A DNA stretch of 7,486 nucleotides from an uncultured Prevotella sp. (lineage in GTDB: Bacteria; Bacteroidota; Bacteroidia; Bacteroidales; Bacteroidaceae): contig CAAGFF010000211.1 of the NCBI GenBank assembly GCA_900769055.1, positions 1 to 7,486 on the forward strand. The letters are read 5' to 3'. Below are positions 1 to 6,950 of this stretch, in pieces (position 1 is the first letter of the stretch; each line of letters begins with the position of its first letter). The notes under the pieces are model-generated. The model searched no databases. It was not told the DNA's origin and saw only the letters and a list, made by a program, of their open reading frames with translations. The translations under genes were made by a program, and so were the position numbers.

Positions 1-3000
1 CTTCAGACAATATCACCTTTATTACTGACGACAAGGATTGCAACCTGTGGATAGGCACCAAGAATGGTCTCAGTTGCATGGATATGCGCACGGGAATGAC
101 GAAAACATACCATTTCACCGACTTTGACAACTGCGATGCCATAAATCGTATACTCGTCATGTCGGATGGAAGCATGTATGTTGGTACCGAGGGCGGACTA
201 TATTCCTACAGCCGTAAGGATGACAGTTTTGAGCTGTTGTGCGATCAGCGTGGCAACTCAAAGGTCCCGCACTCATCGGTGTCGTGCCTCTACGAAGGTC
301 GCAATGGCATGTTGTGGGTGGGTACCTGGGACAGAGGACTCTACCGTTACGATAAGCGGAACAGGCAGTGGTATGAGCTGCCGCCATTCAATACCCAGCA
401 CTCGGCTCAATGTGTGTATGAGGATCAGGATGGTATATTGTGGGTAGGCACATGGGGTAGTGGATTGTACAAGATATATAATCCTCTTGATACCGGAACG
501 CCCTTGCGCTTTACCAATTTCACTATCAGCAATACCGGTGGACAATTGACATCGAACATCATTTGGGACATCAAGCATGAGAATATTACTGGACTGACGT
601 GGATAGGTATGCCTAACGGCCTGTCTATGCTCGATAATAGCGATGGAACCGATAAAATTATGCTGTTGCCCAAGGCTTACGAGCCAGGTCTTGACTTCTT
701 TGGTCAAGGTGCAAGTTCACTTTTCTGCGATAATAGTGGACGGTTGTGGGTATACGGTGCCCATAGAGGAATAGTGTCGGCAGCCATGCGTCCTACGCCT
801 TTTATTAAATGGCAGTTGCCAGCAGGCATTCTATATAAAGACTATATTACTTCTTTGGGATTCTATGGTGATAGCCATATTCTCGTTGGCCTCCATGGCA
901 AAGGCTTTGTTGTTGCTGATATACGTGAGCAGAATAATTACTCGCACATAGACCTTTCGATGACGGTCAATGCTTTTGCTACTGTTGGCAGCGATGTGTT
1001 GGTTGCTACTGAGCAAAATGGCATCATTGTGCTACGTGATGGTGCAGTGGCTGAGAAATACGACCGTTCCAACTCCCCATGGTTAAATGATAATTGTGTC
1101 TACTCGTTGCTTGCCGATCAGAGTGGCAACTGGCTTGTAGGAACGTACAAGGGATTGTCTGTACGTTATGCCAATGGCAAAGGACTGCACATTGACGGTG
1201 AACAACTCGGCAGCTTGCCTGTTAGCAAGATATACTCAATTGCTACAGACGGAAAGAGCTATTGGATAGGCACACGCAACCATGGAATATTCCATTTGCG
1301 TGGCAATATTCATAATCCTAAGTCGCTCCGCATCACACAATACGACCGCCTTGCTGGTACAAACCTGAAGCTCAGTACAGTACGAAAATTGCTCGTTGAC
1401 CGTCATGGCAAGGTATGGGCATGTTCGAAGGAGTCCGGACTTCTCTTGTACGACCCCAACAGCGATGGCTTTGTCAGTGCCTGTAAGCGCTATGGTCTCC
1501 CTGTCGGTGACGTGTGTACCGTAGAGGAGAGCAAACAAGGTAATATTATTGTCGCTATGAGCAATGACCTTGTTTGCATGACTTTTGGTAAGGATGGAGA
1601 ACTTGCTCAGATGAGGCTCTTCTCCCGTCAGGATGTTCTTGATGACGATAATTTCTTTGATGGCTGCTCTGCTGTATCTACCGATGGAATGGTCTGTTTT
1701 GGTGGTTACAATGGCGTTTCTCTGTTTAATGAGAAGGCTTTTGCCGGCAGTAAGGGAATGGCAAAGGCCTACATTACAGATGTCAAGGTATTCAACCGCT
1801 CGCTTGTGGTTCCAGGAGATTCTACCCGCAGTTCGTCTCTTAATCTTTTGCCACCATATGGCAATGAGGTAATCCTTGCTCCCGATCAGCGTGATGTAAG
1901 CTTCGAGTTCTCTACACTTAACTTTGAGACCCTTAACGGAGTCCGCTTCTCATATAAGCTTGATGGATATGATGCTGACTGGTACTTTACTGATGCCAGC
2001 GAGAGTCAGGCCGTATACAGCAACCTGCCACCAGGAACATACCTGTTCCGTCTGAAAGCTACCGATATCAACGGATTGTGGAGCCAATCGGAGACAATGT
2101 TGAGGCTTGTGATCCTTTTCCCCTGGTATATGCAGTGGTATGCGTGGGTGCTCTATGCTGTTATAGCATTGGTGGCATTGGCTTCCGTTGTACGCTACTT
2201 CAAGAACCGCGACAAGGTGAGGAGGGAAGTGCAGATGGCTCATCTGGAGAAACAGAATATTGAGGAACTGAACCATAAGAAATTACAGTTCTTCACCAAT
2301 ATCACTCACGACCTGATGACTCCCCTTACCATTATCTCCGCTACAGTGAGTACGTTGCTCAACGATGACCCGTCTAAGTCCTCGTCTTATAAGATTATCG
2401 ACAGCAATGTCAACAGGCTTATGAGACTGCTACAGCAGATACTTGAGTTCAGGAAATCGGAGACAGGCAACCTCCACCTGCGTGTGTCCTTAGGGTCACT
2501 CACCGAGTTCTTCAGTCGTGAGATTGAGAGCATCCGGTCACTTACCAATAAGAAGAACCTACATCTGTCATTGGTGTGCAACCCCGATGAAATCGTTGGT
2601 TTTTTCGATTCCGACAAGCTCGACAAGATAATCTACAACCTTATCTCGAATGCAATTAAATATAATTCTCCTACGGGTTATATACAGGTAACCCTTACGT
2701 GTACAGATGGTAAGACCGTTGTGTTCACCGTTAAGGACAACGGCTTTGGCATTGCTGCCGACAAGATTCCGCAACTGTTTAAGAGATTCTATGAGGGCGA
2801 GCATCGCAAGTTCAAGACCTTTGGAACAGGCATTGGCCTGTCTCTGACCAAGGACCTTGTTGAGCTGCATCATGGCTCCATAGGCGTAGAGAGTACTGTT
2901 GGCAAAGGCTCTACATTTACGGTTACCCTTCCTATTGCCCGCGATGCCTTCCAGCCCGATGAAATCGATGATTCTTCCGATATTATCGCTACTGTTGACG

Positions 3001-3806
3001 ATCCAGATATGCGTCCAGTCACCGATGAACCGGTCGTAGAAGGTTCACGTGCTACTGTACTTGTGGTTGAGGATAATGAGGATTTGTTGGTGATGTTGGG
3101 TAAGCTGCTTGCTCAACGCTATAATGTCTTGTCTGCTTATAATGGTATGGAAGCTCTCGAAGTGTTGGCTGAACAGCATGTGGATATTGTGCTTACCGAT
3201 GTCATGATGCCTGTCATGGACGGTGTGGAGCTGACGAGACGTATACATGCAGATGCATCTATGAACTTTATTCCTGTTATCATGCTTACAGCTAAACGTG
3301 ATGATGAGGATAGGGCGGAGGCTTACCGGGCTGGTGCTGATGCCTATATCACCAAGCCCTTCAACACTTCAGTGCTGTTGGCGCGTATCGACAATCTGAT
3401 TTCCAATAGGTTCAATGTAGAGAAGGAGATTAATGCAAAGTTCTTCGACATTCTTAAGGATGTCTCCCTGAGCACGGATGATGAGCAGTTTATCACTATG
3501 TGTGTGGAGTGTGTGCAGCAGCATCTCGCCGATACGGACTTTGACCTTGAGACCTTCGCTACTGCCGTGAATATTTCCAAGTCATCGCTGTACAAGAAGT
3601 TGCGTGCACTTACCTCGTTGAGTCCATCGGCCTTTATACGTAGCATCAGGATGAAGTATGCTGCCGAGCTGTTGCGCAAGAACCCCAAAGCCCGCATAGC
3701 GGATGTTGCATACACCGTCGGTTTTAATGACCCGAAGTATTTCTCAGCTTGTTTCAAGAAAGACTTTGGCGTTCTCCCGTCTGATTATGGTTTGGGGAAG
3801 GAGTAA
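1..3806 (+). CDS. Hybrid two-component system sensor/regulator (HTCS), 5'-truncated by the window edge
   Basis: One-protein signalling system that senses a glycan fragment in the periplasm and regulates PUL genes through a cytoplasmic AraC domain. The frame is open from base 3 (1267 codons visible), so the ATG at 78 is internal. Domains in visible residues: about 13 Reg_prop-type propeller motifs (LWIGT, LWVGTW twice, WLVGT, YWIGT) in 1-590; Y_Y_Y domain about 630-705; one membrane helix about 712-730; HisKA with phospho-accepting His769 (bases 2307-2309) in THDLMTPLT; HATPase_c about 870-977 with N box (NLISNAIKYN), DNGFGI and GTGIGL; receiver about 1017-1133 with Asp1066 (3198-3200), MLTAK and Lys1118 (3354-3356); AraC helix-turn-helix about 1180-1262. 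All signalling residues are present, so it looks functional. HTCS proteins usually run about 1300-1400 residues with 14 blades, so signal peptide and about one blade are missing upstream. An acidic linker joins kinase and receiver. The ligand is inferred from the neighbouring GH128 gene. Confidence 0.97.
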   Translation, partial: SDNITFITDDKDCNLWIGTKNGLSCMDMRTGMTKTYHFTDFDNCDAINRILVMSDGSMYVGTEGGLYSYSRKDDSFELLCDQRGNSKVPHSSVSCLYEGRNGMLWVGTWDRGLYRYDKRNRQWYELPPFNTQHSAQCVYEDQDGILWVGTWGSGLYKIYNPLDTGTPLRFTNFTISNTGGQLTSNIIWDIKHENITGLTWIGMPNGLSMLDNSDGTDKIMLLPKAYEPGLDFFGQGASSLFCDNSGRLWVYGAHRGIVSAAMRPTPFIKWQLPAGILYKDYITSLGFYGDSHILVGLHGKGFVVADIREQNNYSHIDLSMTVNAFATVGSDVLVATEQNGIIVLRDGAVAEKYDRSNSPWLNDNCVYSLLADQSGNWLVGTYKGLSVRYANGKGLHIDGEQLGSLPVSKIYSIATDGKSYWIGTRNHGIFHLRGNIHNPKSLRITQYDRLAGTNLKLSTVRKLLVDRHGKVWACSKESGLLLYDPNSDGFVSACKRYGLPVGDVCTVEESKQGNIIVAMSNDLVCMTFGKDGELAQMRLFSRQDVLDDDNFFDGCSAVSTDGMVCFGGYNGVSLFNEKAFAGSKGMAKAYITDVKVFNRSLVVPGDSTRSSSLNLLPPYGNEVILAPDQRDVSFEFSTLNFETLNGVRFSYKLDGYDADWYFTDASESQAVYSNLPPGTYLFRLKATDINGLWSQSETMLRLVILFPWYMQWYAWVLYAVIALVALASVVRYFKNRDKVRREVQMAHLEKQNIEELNHKKLQFFTNITHDLMTPLTIISATVSTLLNDDPSKSSSYKIIDSNVNRLMRLLQQILEFRKSETGNLHLRVSLGSLTEFFSREIESIRSLTNKKNLHLSLVCNPDEIVGFFDSDKLDKIIYNLISNAIKYNSPTGYIQVTLTCTDGKTVVFTVKDNGFGIAADKIPQLFKRFYEGEHRKFKTFGTGIGLSLTKDLVELHHGSIGVESTVGKGSTFTVTLPIARDAFQPDEIDDSSDIIATVDDPDMRPVTDEPVVEGSRATVLVVEDNEDLLVMLGKLLAQRYNVLSAYNGMEALEVLAEQHVDIVLTDVMMPVMDGVELTRRIHADASMNFIPVIMLTAKRDDEDRAEAYRAGADAYITKPFNTSVLLARIDNLISNRFNVEKEINAKFFDILKDVSLSTDDEQFITMCVECVQQHLADTDFDLETFATAVNISKSSLYKKLRALTSLSPSAFIRSIRMKYAAELLRKNPKARIADVAYTVGFNDPKYFSACFKKDFGVLPSDYGLGKE

Positions 3807-3858
3807 GGGACCCTCCCCAACCCTCAGGACCCTCCCCAGCCCTCCCTTAAAGGGAGGG
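3792..3858. repeat. GC-rich repeat element with hairpins overlapping the HTCS stop codon
   Basis: Two 18-bp direct copies, GGACCCTCCCCAACCCTC (3808-3825) and GGACCCTCCCCAGCCCTC (3827-3844), differ at one base and have a 19-bp period. They run into a perfect palindrome at 3840-3858 (CCCTCCC, loop TTAAA, GGGAGGG; up to 9-bp arms around one base). A second hairpin pairs TTGGGGAAGG (3792-3801) with CCCTCCCCAA (3811-3820), 9 of 10 bases, and places the TAA stop at 3804-3806 in its loop. Neither hairpin is followed by a T-run, so a Rho-independent terminator is not supported, though the structure could protect the mRNA 3' end. From memory, strings like this recur between genes in Bacteroidales genomes; that is not checked here. 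Confidence 0.75.
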
Positions 3859-3860
3859 AG

Positions 3861-3979
3861 AGGTCAAAGGACTAAGGTCAAAGGTCTAAGGTCAAAGGTC
3901 TAAGGACTAAAGTCTAAGGTCTAAGGTCTAAAGTCTAAGGTCTAAGGTCTATAGTCGTAGGTATAAGGACTAAGGTGTA
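3861..3979. repeat. Heptanucleotide tandem repeat array, 17 units, consensus AGGTCTA
   Basis: Exactly 17 consecutive 7-bp units with no indels. Counts: AGGTCTA six times, AGGTCAA three, AGGACTA three, AAGTCTA two, and one each of TAGTCGT, AGGTATA and AGGTGTA. There is higher-order order: a 14-bp pair (AGGTCAA plus AGGTCTA or AGGACTA) occurs three times at 3861-3902, and a 21-bp block (AAGTCTA AGGTCTA AGGTCTA) is perfectly duplicated at 3910-3930 and 3931-3951. The last four units are the most degenerate. Blockwise expansion with decay at the distal end suggests slippage or unequal exchange. The array is non-coding; short open frames through it are repeat artefacts. Confidence 0.93.
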
Positions 3980-3980
3980 A

Positions 3981-4020
3981 GTCCCCCACCGAGGAGTAGG
4001 GGGCTTCTCCACTGGGGGCA
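3981..4020. repeat. C/G-run hairpin element
   Basis: CCCCCA at 3983-3988 can pair with TGGGGG at 4013-4018, continuing across a small internal loop through GGAG (3993-3996) with CTCC (4007-4010). Alternatively the same CCCCC pairs with GGGGG at 3999-4003, so the two folds exclude each other. The element directly abuts the heptamer array. No T-run follows on either strand, so it is not called a terminator. It is probably another dispersed intergenic repeat; its function is unknown. Confidence 0.55.
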
Positions 4021-4030
4021 TGGGCTTTAT

Positions 4031-4140
4031 CCTAAATGTAGGGACGCATGCAATGCGTCCGCAATCAAATCTTTGTGTTCTTGTAGACTTTATTGTGATG
4101 GGCTGTTTGCGGACGCATTGCACGCGTCCCTACATTTTGG
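4031..4140. repeat. Long inverted repeat with nested palindromes (REP-pair or MITE-like)
   Basis: The left arm (4034-4064) and right arm (4107-4137) are 31-base reverse complements with a single mismatch (GCATGC against GCGTGC). Pairing resumes for two more bases after one further mismatch, out to 4031 and 4140. The arms flank a 42-base AT-rich spacer (4065-4106). Each arm also folds alone: GGACGCA/TGCGTCC (4042-4048 with 4054-4060) in the left, and GGACGC/GCGTCC in the right. This fits a pair of inverted REP-like units or a small non-autonomous element. No clear target-site duplication is visible and no transposase gene is present in the window. Confidence 0.85.
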
Positions 4141-4256
4141 GTGCGTTTTTGCCTATAAGGTGTATCAAAAAGGTAAAACAGGTCGAAAATTCCGTATTTA
4201 CTGATAATTCTATCTACTTTATTTTTATTTCAACCATTTGAATGCCCTTTTTCCCC
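4141..4256. other. AT-rich upstream region of the GH128 gene
   Basis: This is the only repeat-poor part of the 482-bp gap, and so the most likely place for a regulator to bind. It contains T- and A-rich tracts and three AGGT words (4158-4161, 4171-4174, 4180-4183) with irregular spacing of 13 and 9 bp. That is too weak to call an operator. I see no gene or RNA structure here. Confidence 0.4.
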
Positions 4257-4264
4257 TATATTTG
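4237..4264 (+). promoter_or_regulatory. Bacteroidetes-type promoter for the GH128 gene
   Basis: TATATTTG at 4257-4264 matches the Bacteroidetes -7 consensus TAnnTTTG exactly. A TTTG at 4237-4240 could be the -33 element, but the 16-bp gap is shorter than the usual roughly 19-21 bp, so that half is doubtful; weak -33 elements are expected at activator-dependent promoters. Transcription would begin near 4268-4272, leaving a leader of about 20 bases before the ATG at 4289. The leader has no Shine-Dalgarno motif and is A-rich, as is normal in this phylum. Confidence 0.6.
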
Positions 4265-4288
4265 CAATTGATAACAAATAACTGTACG

Positions 4289-6940
4289 ATGAAACCAATA
4301 ACAATATATCTTTTGACACTAATGGCCAGCCTTGGGGCCTATGCCAAGGATGAGTTGAAACTGCTCTCCCTGACTTCAGAAATGACAGTCGGGGAGAACT
4401 TTGACTTGCATCTGACCTCTGCTACATCTCCTTTTGCAGATGGTGCAACTATTGACTTGACCAGTCCTGACGGATGGTTGTTCTTTGACAACATTCGCCC
4501 CAACGAGATCATATCGTACTATTCTAAATCGATTACTGTAAATGGTCAGCCATTTATCCCCGATGTCAATGGCCGCATTGGTCTTTATTGCCATGGCTCC
4601 GTTGTGATGGCTCACCCTGATGGTTATGAGCCGCTTACCACTTATACGGATGAAAACTATACAGGTGACCAGCAAAAATACACCTTATTATATTATTACA
4701 CCAACCATCGTCCCGATAGCGCACCAGAGAACCTTTGCCGTCCTCTCTTGTTTGACAATGCCATTCGCTCACTTGTCCTAAAGCGTGGTTATATGGCTAC
4801 ATTGGCAACAGAACCCAACGGAATGGGATATAGCCGTGTGCTTATTGCCGATACTGCTGACCTTTGCATGTCTCAGTTACCAATTGAACTGAGTGGTAAA
4901 GTCAGCTACGTAAGGGTGTTCAGATGGCACTATCCAACCAAGAAGGGATGGGCAGGAAGCAAGTGGACTGCTATGCCCGAGGGACTGAAGTATGCTCCTG
5001 AGCAGGCCGACTTCACTCGTTCTACGTGGTATTATAATTGGGGCTCTCATCCGACAATAAACCCGATGAATCCGGCGAAAACATACAATCAGGAGTTCGT
5101 GCCGGAGAAGTGGGGAGCAGGTGGTCTTTGGAATGGCATATACAGTCTTGCCGATGCTTGTCATCTGCTCGGTTACAATGAGCCAGACCATAGTGAGCAG
5201 TCGAATGTTTCGGTTGAGAAAGCCATAGAGGAGTGGCCACTCATGATGCAGACTGGTATGCGCCTTGGCTCGCCGGCAACAACAGACTTCAACTGGCTAT
5301 ATAATTTTATGAACGAATGCCGCCGTCGCAACTACCGTGTTGACTACGTTGTGGTTCATGCCTATTGGGGTGGTCTCTCTCCAGTAGAATGGTATGATAA
5401 GCTGAAAGCCGTTCACCAGCGTACCAAACGTCCGATATGGATAAAGGAGTGGAATAATGGAGCCAACTGGACGAAAGAGTCTTGGCCGTCATCGCAGGCA
5501 GATAAGTACGCCAAGCAGCTTCGCGACATCACTGCTATTGTCAACATGCTCGACACCTGTAGTTTCATTGAGCGTTATTCAATATACAACTGGGTTGAGG
5601 ACAAGCGCATGATGATTGACTCCTCGGGTAAGCTGACTCCAGCCGGTGAGTTCTATGCCGCTGACACATCCTCTTATTTCTTCAATCGCCAGAAGGAACT
5701 CGTGCCGGAATGGCTGATAATGGAAGCCCCTGTACTCAGTTATGATTCCGTGAGTAGGGAAGGAAAGCTATCCTTAACATGGAATGATGTCAATGGCGAG
5801 CAAATTGACAAATATGTTCTTAAGGCCGATGAAATCGATGTTTTTTCAACATCTGAACGTTCTGCGGAACTGGAATTCCTGCCTTTGAGCAGAACTCTTT
5901 ATACTGTTACGTCGGTGCCTGTTGACGAACGTAAGAAAGGTCTTGTGTCAAATGCCGTGGCAGTTGATGTTGCTGACAATAATGATGTGACGGAACCTTT
6001 CCTGTCAGAGGTGTTGCTGCGCGAGTTATGGCAGCCCGTAGTATTCAAGACCCGTTATCCGCAAACACCTTTAGTAATTTCAGGCATCTCTACATATCGC
6101 AACAAACTGCCCCTTAGCGTGCGCACACGCAGAGCGACCGATGTGTCTGTTGACCTGAGGCTGCGTACGTGGGCTTATCAGGAAAATCCGTCTTTCTACA
6201 ATCCCGATACGCTCTCCTATATGGTATTGTCGCCAGGTTGGCACCAGTGGGGCGATGTTACTGCATACGCCGGTGAGGTGACCTCCGTAGATGAGCAATG
6301 GCAGACGGTGAGATTCGCAAAGCCCTTTCCCGATACTCCTGTTGTAATCTGTACTTCTCAGTCGAGTGCTTGCGATACAGCTTTCTCCATATGTGTGCGC
6401 AATGTCAGCCGTGATGGTTTCGAACTACGCCTACGTTTTGAAGGTAGTCTTCATCCTCAGTTTGTCTCTGAGTCAGTCAGCTTCCTTGCTGCTACACCAG
6501 GAAAGGGGCATATAGGTACCCGTCAGATAGAAGTCGGACTCACACCACCTTCGTCAGTAGGCAGTAATCTGACGGGAGCATACGAGGTGGCTACAGATAC
6601 AAAATTCGCCATTCCACCGTCTGTATTCGCCCAAATGCAGACAGAGAATGACTCCATCACCTCAACCTTGAGACTTCATAGCCGTGAGTTTGACCGATTC
6701 AGACTTTTCAAGGACAGGGAGAAGTCGGTTGCCCACGAGCTGGTAAAGGCTGAGCAGGTAGGTTGGCTCGTTGTTGGCCCTTTCGGCTCTGCTGGTATAA
6801 AGAGTAATACTACAGCCGCCAATCATAGCCGCCAAGTCAATGTCTCATTGTCTGGAAGCCTTTTAGGGAATAATCCCCAAGGCAAACTGGTGGGAGTGAA
6901 GAGACAACACAATAATGAAATACATTTGTTTAACTATTAA
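4289..6940 (+). CDS. Secreted GH128-family putative endo-beta-1,3-glucanase with lectin-like C-terminal modules
   Basis: An 883-residue secreted enzyme expected to cleave internal beta-1,3-glucan linkages. The start is placed at 4289 because a signal peptide begins there (MKPITIYLLTLMASLGAYA, cleavage about residue 19; no lipobox Cys), and the promoter lies within the longer frame that opens at 4238. Residues 20-215 form an uncharacterised beta-rich N-terminal domain. Residues 218-470 are the glycosyl-hydrolase catalytic core (Glyco_hydro_cc, GH128): LGYNEPD gives the likely acid/base Glu298 (bases 5180-5182), HAYW is at 357-360, and IKEWN gives the likely nucleophile Glu387 (5447-5449). Residues 480-570 resemble fibronectin III. 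Three H-type-lectin-like repeats follow at about 581-662, 671-750 and 770-833, then a 50-residue tail with no recognisable sorting signal. The family is a strong motif call; substrate and catalytic roles are inferred from family knowledge. It is probably controlled by the upstream HTCS and is longer than single-domain GH128 enzymes. Confidence 0.88.
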   Translation: MKPITIYLLTLMASLGAYAKDELKLLSLTSEMTVGENFDLHLTSATSPFADGATIDLTSPDGWLFFDNIRPNEIISYYSKSITVNGQPFIPDVNGRIGLYCHGSVVMAHPDGYEPLTTYTDENYTGDQQKYTLLYYYTNHRPDSAPENLCRPLLFDNAIRSLVLKRGYMATLATEPNGMGYSRVLIADTADLCMSQLPIELSGKVSYVRVFRWHYPTKKGWAGSKWTAMPEGLKYAPEQADFTRSTWYYNWGSHPTINPMNPAKTYNQEFVPEKWGAGGLWNGIYSLADACHLLGYNEPDHSEQSNVSVEKAIEEWPLMMQTGMRLGSPATTDFNWLYNFMNECRRRNYRVDYVVVHAYWGGLSPVEWYDKLKAVHQRTKRPIWIKEWNNGANWTKESWPSSQADKYAKQLRDITAIVNMLDTCSFIERYSIYNWVEDKRMMIDSSGKLTPAGEFYAADTSSYFFNRQKELVPEWLIMEAPVLSYDSVSREGKLSLTWNDVNGEQIDKYVLKADEIDVFSTSERSAELEFLPLSRTLYTVTSVPVDERKKGLVSNAVAVDVADNNDVTEPFLSEVLLRELWQPVVFKTRYPQTPLVISGISTYRNKLPLSVRTRRATDVSVDLRLRTWAYQENPSFYNPDTLSYMVLSPGWHQWGDVTAYAGEVTSVDEQWQTVRFAKPFPDTPVVICTSQSSACDTAFSICVRNVSRDGFELRLRFEGSLHPQFVSESVSFLAATPGKGHIGTRQIEVGLTPPSSVGSNLTGAYEVATDTKFAIPPSVFAQMQTENDSITSTLRLHSREFDRFRLFKDREKSVAHELVKAEQVGWLVVGPFGSAGIKSNTTAANHSRQVNVSLSGSLLGNNPQGKLVGVKRQHNNEIHLFNY
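6921..6928 (+). promoter_or_regulatory. Possible -7 promoter element before the third gene
   Basis: TACATTTG fits TAnnTTTG exactly and ends 22 bases before the ATG at 6951; the matching element of the GH128 gene ends 24 bases before its ATG. It lies inside the last codons of the GH128 gene. No TTTG sits at the expected -33 distance, so it may be chance in AT-rich sequence. The 10-bp gap between genes also allows simple co-transcription. Confidence 0.3.
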
Positions 6941-6950
6941 CTATTCAATT

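Noticed and set aside
78..80. ATG at 78 as the HTCS start
   Set aside because: The frame is open back to base 3 and encodes a canonical propeller motif (LWIGT at 45-59) upstream, and no signal peptide follows the ATG.
157..707. Open frames on the - strand and in other + frames within the HTCS gene
   Set aside because: They are shadows of a long gene with clear domain structure and have no recognisable domains of their own.
3840..3858. Perfect GC-rich palindrome as a Rho-independent terminator
   Set aside because: No T-run follows on the + strand, and none follows on the - strand. It is recorded as part of a repeat element instead.
3703..3903. A 66-codon open frame crossing the HTCS end and the repeats
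   Set aside because: It overlaps the conserved AraC domain in another frame, and its C-terminal half is only a translation of the GC-rich repeat and heptamers.
3861..3979. Heptamer array as a CRISPR array
   Set aside because: Units are 7 bp and contiguous with no spacers, and no cas genes are present.
4107..4150. Right arm of the inverted repeat plus the TTTTT at 4146-4150 as a terminator
   Set aside because: The T-run is separated from the stem by several bases and is short; termination here would be speculative.
4158..4183. Three AGGT words as an HTCS operator
   Set aside because: Spacing is irregular (13 and 9 bp), the words are only 4 bp, and no HTCS binding consensus is known to me for this regulator.
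3935..4241. Short open frames on both strands through the hairpin and inverted repeat
   Set aside because: Their sequence derives from repeat DNA, they have no plausible start context, and they show no protein-like composition or domain.
6915..6917. ATG at 6915 as the start of the third gene
   Set aside because: It would overlap the GH128 gene and place 12 extra residues ahead of a clean signal peptide that begins at 6951.
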